From an uncultured bacterium (GTDB lineage Bacteria; Pseudomonadota; Gammaproteobacteria; Burkholderiales; Burkholderiaceae_E), in assembly GCA_903864485.1 (NCBI GenBank), contig CAIPGD010000124.1, forward strand, positions 1 to 10,678: 10,678 bases of DNA. Direction: 5' to 3'. A model generated the notes under the pieces. The model was not told the origin of the DNA. It did no database searches and saw only the letters and a list, made by a program, of their open reading frames with translations. The position numbers and the translations under genes are program-made. Within the stretch, counting starts at the first letter, position 1. Every line of letters begins with the position of its first letter. Below, piece after piece: positions 7,263-10,678 of the stretch.

Positions 7263-8204
7263 ATGAAGCCATTGCGCATTGGCGTCGTAGGTGCAGGAGC
7301 GGTTGGAGGTTACTTTGGTGGCATTCTTGCAAGAGGTGGCCACTCGGTCACCCTAATCGCCAGACCCGCTCAGGTCGAAGCCATCGAATCCAAGGGGCTT
7401 CGGATCGAGAGCGCGACGTGGCACGCCACATTGGGTTCACCCCAGCTTACGGCCACAACTGATCTCTCAGCACTCAGAACGATGGATGGCGTTTTGCTCT
7501 GCATCAAATCGAGTGATACCGAAGCGGTGGCAGCTCAAATTGGCGCATTCCTGGCCCCCGATTGCTGGGTCATGAGTCTTCAAAATGGCGTTGATAACGC
7601 CAGTCGAGCTTCGCAGGTGCTTGGTCGCGCGGTGATTGCGGCTGTTGTCTATGTGGCGACCGCAGCACCCGAACCGGGTCTAATCAAGCATTTTGGCCGT
7701 GGCGATCTGATCATCGGCAATCCTGCGGCGCGATCCTTTGCTCCGCTCAGTGATGGCGTCCTGCAGGACATCGCAGATCGTTTTAGCGATGCCGGAGTCC
7801 CAGTCAAGGTGAGCGACGCGGTCACCCACGCACTGTGGTCCAAACTGTTGGTGAACTGCGTCTTCAACGCACTCTCAGCGTTGTCGCAGATGGATTACGG
7901 CACTCTCGCAGCCCACGCGCCAACTCGCCAAATCATGCAAGCCATCCTCGACGAGGTGCTTGCTGTGGCGGCCGCGGCCGGAACGCCTCTAACGCCGATG
8001 GAAGCCGCCGAGGCGACCGAAAAGATCATTCAGGGGATGCCGCGTCAGAAATCATCCACTGCACAGGACCTGGCGCGCCGAAAGTTGACGGAGATCGACC
8101 ATCTCAATGGCTTTATCGCTCGTGAGGGACTCCGGCTCGGGGTTCCAACCCCGGTCAACTCGACCGTCCATGGTCTGGTCAAGTTGTTGGAGTCTGGTTT
8201 TTGA
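7263..8204 (+). CDS. Ketopantoate reductase-family (PanE/ApbA) 2-keto acid reductase
   Basis: The 313-residue product has the full two-domain PanE/ApbA architecture: an N-terminal Rossmann domain with GAGAVGGYFGG (10-20) binding NADP(H), and a helical C-terminal domain. The conserved Lys194 in LWSKLLVN with nearby Asn198, and Glu277 in LTEIDHLNG, correspond to the catalytic Lys, the substrate-binding Asn and the conserved Glu of the family. PanE reduces 2-ketopantoate to pantoate, but relatives in catabolic clusters reduce other branched or hydroxylated 2-keto acids; here no other pantothenate gene is present, so a pathway-specific role is more likely. AGGAG at 7248-7252 precedes ATG 7263 by 10 bases. 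The stop codon overlaps the start of the kinase gene by 4 bases, which argues for co-translation and a linked function. Confidence 0.88.
   Translation: MKPLRIGVVGAGAVGGYFGGILARGGHSVTLIARPAQVEAIESKGLRIESATWHATLGSPQLTATTDLSALRTMDGVLLCIKSSDTEAVAAQIGAFLAPDCWVMSLQNGVDNASRASQVLGRAVIAAVVYVATAAPEPGLIKHFGRGDLIIGNPAARSFAPLSDGVLQDIADRFSDAGVPVKVSDAVTHALWSKLLVNCVFNALSALSQMDYGTLAAHAPTRQIMQAILDEVLAVAAAAGTPLTPMEAAEATEKIIQGMPRQKSSTAQDLARRKLTEIDHLNGFIAREGLRLGVPTPVNSTVHGLVKLLESGF
8189..8192 (+). promoter_or_regulatory. Ribosome binding site supporting a TTG start
   Basis: GGAG, inside the last codons of the reductase gene, sits 8 bases before TTG 8201. It supports use of this rare start codon in the TTGA overlap, with TGA ending the reductase. 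Confidence 0.5.
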
Positions 8205-9256
8205 TCAAAGACCTGCCTGCCGAGTTCGCAGACTGGATTAGAGCGCTGGGTCTAAGTTCGACAACGTCTCTACGAGGTGAGCCGCTTGCTGGCGGAGTTT
8301 CATCCGATATCTGGCGGGTCGATCTGGCGAGCGGACCGGTCTGCGTCAAGCGCGCGCTCTCGGTCCTGAAGGTTAAAGCCCATTGGGAAGCGCCGATCGT
8401 GCGCAATCAATACGAAGCCCGCTGGATGCAGTTTGCGGCAGAAGTCGTGCCGGGCTCTGTTGCTGAATGTCTGGCGAGCGACCCCGATCGCGGTATGTTG
8501 CTCATGCCGTACCTGCCATCCGCCGAATACCCTCTTTGGAAAGAAATGTTGCGCGATGGCACGATCCGCGGCGAGGATGCCGCTGGCGTAGGAAATATGC
8601 TCGGGGCCATTCATGCGCGCTCTGCAGCTCGACCGGAGTTGGCGGCGCAATTTGATTCCGCGACGATCTTCCATGCGATTCGACTCGATCCCTACCTGGG
8701 TGAAGCCGCTAGAAAGAACCCTGACGATGCCATGGTCCTCGAACACTTGATCCAAACCACGGCGAACACTCGCCTTGCTTTGGTCCATGGCGATGTCAGC
8801 CCAAAAAATATCTTGATCGGGCCGGGCGGTCCGGTCCTTTTGGACGCGGAATGCGCCTGGTGGGGAGACCCGGTCTTTGACCTCGCCTTCTGCCTGAATC
8901 ACCTGCTGCTCAAACGGGCCTGGCGGCCCCAATGGACAAACCGCTATCACGGCGCTTTCAGCGCCCTCCTCGACTCGTATCGAAATTCAGTTCTTCAATG
9001 GGGGTTGTGGGAGCCTTGGGAAGACCTGGAGGCGCGCTGCGCACGACTGTTACCTGCGCTCCTTCTGGCACGCATCGATGGCAAGTCACCGGTCGAATAC
9101 CTCGACCTGGATGATCAGCCGGGCGGCCAGCGCGATCAAATCCGCCGACTGGCGCGACAATACCTCCGACATCCAACGACTCGATTAGAGGCAATCAATC
9201 AGGGCTGGGCCAATGAGCACAATCACATCCATTCAGGCCCGGCGGGTCTGGGATAG
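8201..9256 (+). CDS. Small-molecule kinase of the aminoglycoside phosphotransferase (APH) fold
   Basis: This 351-residue protein has an APH/choline kinase-type catalytic core. Visible are a glycine-rich loop with LAGGVSSDIWRV (29-40), a likely ATP-anchoring Lys50 in VCVKRA, the Brenner motif LVHGDVSPKN (194-203) with catalytic Asp198, and the metal-binding segment LLDAECAWWGDPVFDLAF (213-230) with Asp215. Such kinases phosphorylate hydroxyls of small metabolites (sugars, choline, methylthioribose, homoserine) as well as drugs. In this setting, between a 2-keto acid reductase and an enolase paralogue, phosphorylation of a hydroxy acid is more plausible than antibiotic resistance; this is inference. 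The start is TTG 8201, in a 4-base overlap with the reductase. The 3' end overlaps the enolase-like gene by 44 bases, so the last 14 residues are encoded over the start of the next gene. Substrate unknown. Confidence 0.85.
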   Translation: MIKDLPAEFADWIRALGLSSTTSLRGEPLAGGVSSDIWRVDLASGPVCVKRALSVLKVKAHWEAPIVRNQYEARWMQFAAEVVPGSVAECLASDPDRGMLLMPYLPSAEYPLWKEMLRDGTIRGEDAAGVGNMLGAIHARSAARPELAAQFDSATIFHAIRLDPYLGEAARKNPDDAMVLEHLIQTTANTRLALVHGDVSPKNILIGPGGPVLLDAECAWWGDPVFDLAFCLNHLLLKRAWRPQWTNRYHGAFSALLDSYRNSVLQWGLWEPWEDLEARCARLLPALLLARIDGKSPVEYLDLDDQPGGQRDQIRRLARQYLRHPTTRLEAINQGWANEHNHIHSGPAGLG

Positions 9257-10532
9257 TCGCGGTCGTCCGACCGTCGAAGCCGAGATCGGCCTCGCCGACG
9301 GCAGTTTCGGTCTCGGGCTAGCGCCAGCGGGTGCATCCACTGGATCCCGCGAAGCGCGCGAATTGCGCGACGGCGGAACCGCGTTTCAGGGCAGAGATGT
9401 TCAGCAAGCACTGACCAATATTCGGGGTCCGATCGCCCAACGAATCGTCGGGATGGCGGTTGATGCGCAGAGTGCGATCGATGAGGCACTGATTGGGTGC
9501 GATTCTTCGCCCGACAAGGTGCATATCGGGGCAAATGCCACCCTCGCCGTATCGATCGCATGTGCGCAGGCGGCCGCGTCGTCCAATAAGTTGCCCCTCT
9601 ATGAGTGGCTCGGCCGACAAAGAATTGCCAGCGAGGATGACCCAGCAGCCTGGCTAATCCCTCTGCCACAAATCCAGATTTTTGGGGGCGGTGCCCATGC
9701 GGGGCGACGGGTCGACATTCAGGATTTCATGGTGACGTGTCCACGCGCCACTAGTTTTGCCGAGGCGCTCGAATGGACCGCTGAGGTCTACGCGGCGGCG
9801 GGGCGTTGGATGGCAGCGCGTGGCAGGCTCGGGGGGGTCGCCGATGAAGGCGGCTGGTGGCCTGATTTTGCTCAAAATGAGCATGCCCTCGACGCACTGG
9901 TCGATGCAATCGAGATGGCCGGATTCACACCGGGACACGAGGTTGCCATCGCACTGGACATTGCTGCCTCGGAACTCGGTCAACAGGGCCGCTATCGATT
10001 GGGCCTTGAGCAGCGGGAACTGGATTCGGATGGTCTCAGCGAAATGTTGCTGGGATGGCTGGATCGATACCCCATCGTTTCGATCGAAGACCCTCTCGCG
10101 GAGGATGACCCCGAGGGCTTTGCCGCATTTACCCGAGCAGCCGGCGATCGGGTGCAAATCGTCGGCGACGATTTTCTGGTCACCGATGCCACGCTTATTG
10201 CCCAAGCGGCCCACAGCGGCGCTGCCAATACCGTCTTGATCAAACCAAACCAGCGTGGAACCCTCACCGAAGCGCTCGCGGCATGGAGGCAGGCACAAGC
10301 CTGCGGTTATTCCGGCATTGTTTCCGCGCGCTCGGGTGAGACCGAAGATCACAGCATCGTCCACCTGGCCATCGGTTGGGGGGTCGGCCAACTCAAAGTC
10401 GGTTCGTTTGCCCGAGGGGAGCGGACCGTCAAATGGAACGAAGCGCTGCGGATCGAAGATCGGCTGGGTTCAAGGTGCCGGTTTGCCGGCGGAGCAGCGT
10501 TACACAAGGACAAGAGGGGAGACACACGATGA
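9213..10532 (+). CDS. Enolase (phosphopyruvate hydratase) paralogue with altered active site
   Basis: The 439-residue product aligns along its length with enolase, which dehydrates 2-phosphoglycerate to phosphoenolpyruvate. Retained: VWDSRGRPTVEAEI (12-25), the mobile loop AGASTGSREARELRDG with Ser42, the phosphate-side His162, DEGG with Glu212 (yeast Glu211), metal ligands Asp249, Glu292 and Asp319 or 320, catalytic base Lys344 in LIKPNQRG, Arg373-Ser374 of the RSGETED block, and Lys395 in GQLKVGS. Changed: QEFM becomes QDFM (Asp171 for yeast Glu168), SHRSGETED becomes SARSGETED (Ala372 for His373), and the usual NGG before His becomes GGG. The last codons overlap an acyl-CoA ligase gene by 4 bases and the 5' end overlaps the kinase gene by 44. 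AGGG at 9201-9204 precedes ATG 9213 by 8 bases, and the family N-terminus requires this start. It is probably not the housekeeping enolase; residue roles come from established enolase work, the altered function is inference. Confidence 0.9.
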   Translation: MSTITSIQARRVWDSRGRPTVEAEIGLADGSFGLGLAPAGASTGSREARELRDGGTAFQGRDVQQALTNIRGPIAQRIVGMAVDAQSAIDEALIGCDSSPDKVHIGANATLAVSIACAQAAASSNKLPLYEWLGRQRIASEDDPAAWLIPLPQIQIFGGGAHAGRRVDIQDFMVTCPRATSFAEALEWTAEVYAAAGRWMAARGRLGGVADEGGWWPDFAQNEHALDALVDAIEMAGFTPGHEVAIALDIAASELGQQGRYRLGLEQRELDSDGLSEMLLGWLDRYPIVSIEDPLAEDDPEGFAAFTRAAGDRVQIVGDDFLVTDATLIAQAAHSGAANTVLIKPNQRGTLTEALAAWRQAQACGYSGIVSARSGETEDHSIVHLAIGWGVGQLKVGSFARGERTVKWNEALRIEDRLGSRCRFAGGAALHKDKRGDTR

Positions 10533-10678
10533 CCGAACTTGAGCAATTTTTAAGTGCGCGCGACGCACTGCTGACCCGCCGGACCGACTGGAAGGCTGCA
10601 CAGCGTGACTTTGAATGGCCCAAGCTGACCCACTTCAACTGGGCACGCGATTACTTCGATACCGTCGCCCGCGATAAC
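10529..10678 (+). CDS. AMP-forming acyl-CoA synthetase, first 50 codons (cut by right edge)
   Basis: Fifty codons are present without a stop. The segment FEWPKLTHFNWARDYFDTVARDN resembles the N-terminal lead-in of AMP-dependent acyl-CoA ligases (commonly FxWPxxxxFNWAxDxFD), which activate a carboxylic acid as an acyl-adenylate and then transfer it to CoA. The signature phosphate-binding and adenylate motifs would lie beyond the window, so the call rests on this N-terminal pattern alone. ATG 10529 overlaps the TGA of the enolase paralogue (ATGA), and GGGGAG at 10516-10521 lies 7 bases upstream, both strong signs of translation within the operon. If correct, the pathway ends or begins with a CoA-activated acid. 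Confidence 0.68.
   Translation, partial: MTELEQFLSARDALLTRRTDWKAAQRDFEWPKLTHFNWARDYFDTVARDN

Noticed and set aside
7263..8204. Calling the reductase a true panE of pantothenate synthesis
   Set aside because: No panB, panC or panD is nearby and the gene overlaps a kinase gene in a catabolic-looking operon; family membership alone does not establish the pantoate reaction.
8201..9256. Reading the APH-fold protein as an aminoglycoside resistance gene
   Set aside because: The Brenner motif only shows the kinase fold. The operon context with metabolic enzymes and the absence of any resistance or mobile-element neighbours make a metabolic kinase far more likely.
9654..10391. Minus-strand open frame of 245 codons inside the enolase paralogue
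   Set aside because: It is antisense to conserved enolase motifs and carries no recognisable domain; long antisense frames are common in DNA of this composition.
1..10678. CRISPR arrays, tRNA or rRNA genes, insertion sequences, riboswitches
   Set aside because: No regularly spaced direct repeats, cloverleaf-like segments, transposase motifs or long non-coding leaders were seen; the largest gap between genes is 167 bases.

Overview
The window is a dense, protein-coding stretch of moderately high GC bacterial DNA with no RNA genes, mobile elements or arrays that I can see. Gene content and style (divergent ybbA-like ATPase and tesA-type esterase, fused nnrE-nnrD, a DhpH-type flavin monooxygenase, many catabolic-looking genes in tight operons) suggest a proteobacterium, most likely a betaproteobacterium of the Burkholderiales type. 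That placement is inference from gene style only.

Layout. (1) Positions 1-1984, minus strand: the N-terminal 661 codons of a 5-oxoprolinase/hydantoinase A-type enzyme that runs off the left edge. (2) A 167-base divergent intergenic region (1985-2151) with a perfect 6+6 inverted repeat. (3) 2152-4597, plus strand: bifunctional NAD(P)H-hydrate repair enzyme (NnrE-NnrD) followed 34 bases later by an EamA-family drug/metabolite transporter. (4) 4561-5277, minus strand: an orphan LolD/YbbA-type ABC ATPase whose 3' end overlaps that of the transporter by 37 bases. (5) 5336-5986, plus strand: a TesA-like secreted GDSL esterase, divergent from the ATPase. (6) 5993-10678 and beyond, plus strand: a tightly packed series made of a flavin monooxygenase, a ketopantoate reductase-family oxidoreductase, a small-molecule kinase of the aminoglycoside phosphotransferase fold, an enolase paralogue, and the start of an AMP-forming acyl-CoA ligase cut by the right edge.

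How they work together. The first half is mostly housekeeping: glutathione-cycle or lactam hydrolysis, nicotinamide nucleotide repair, export, and thioesterase/lysophospholipase activity. The second half is the interesting part. PanE-like reductase, kinase, enolase paralogue and CoA ligase are joined by 4-, 44- and 4-base overlaps and so are probably translated together. The enolase paralogue keeps the fold, metal ligands, catalytic Lys and phosphate-binding residues, but has Asp for the conserved Glu168 and Ala for the conserved His373 (yeast numbering), both on the leaving-group side of the pocket. I read this as a pathway in which a 2-keto acid is reduced, phosphorylated and dehydrated to an enol-phosphate analogue. 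The true substrate cannot be read from the sequence, and I know of no described pathway that matches this set.
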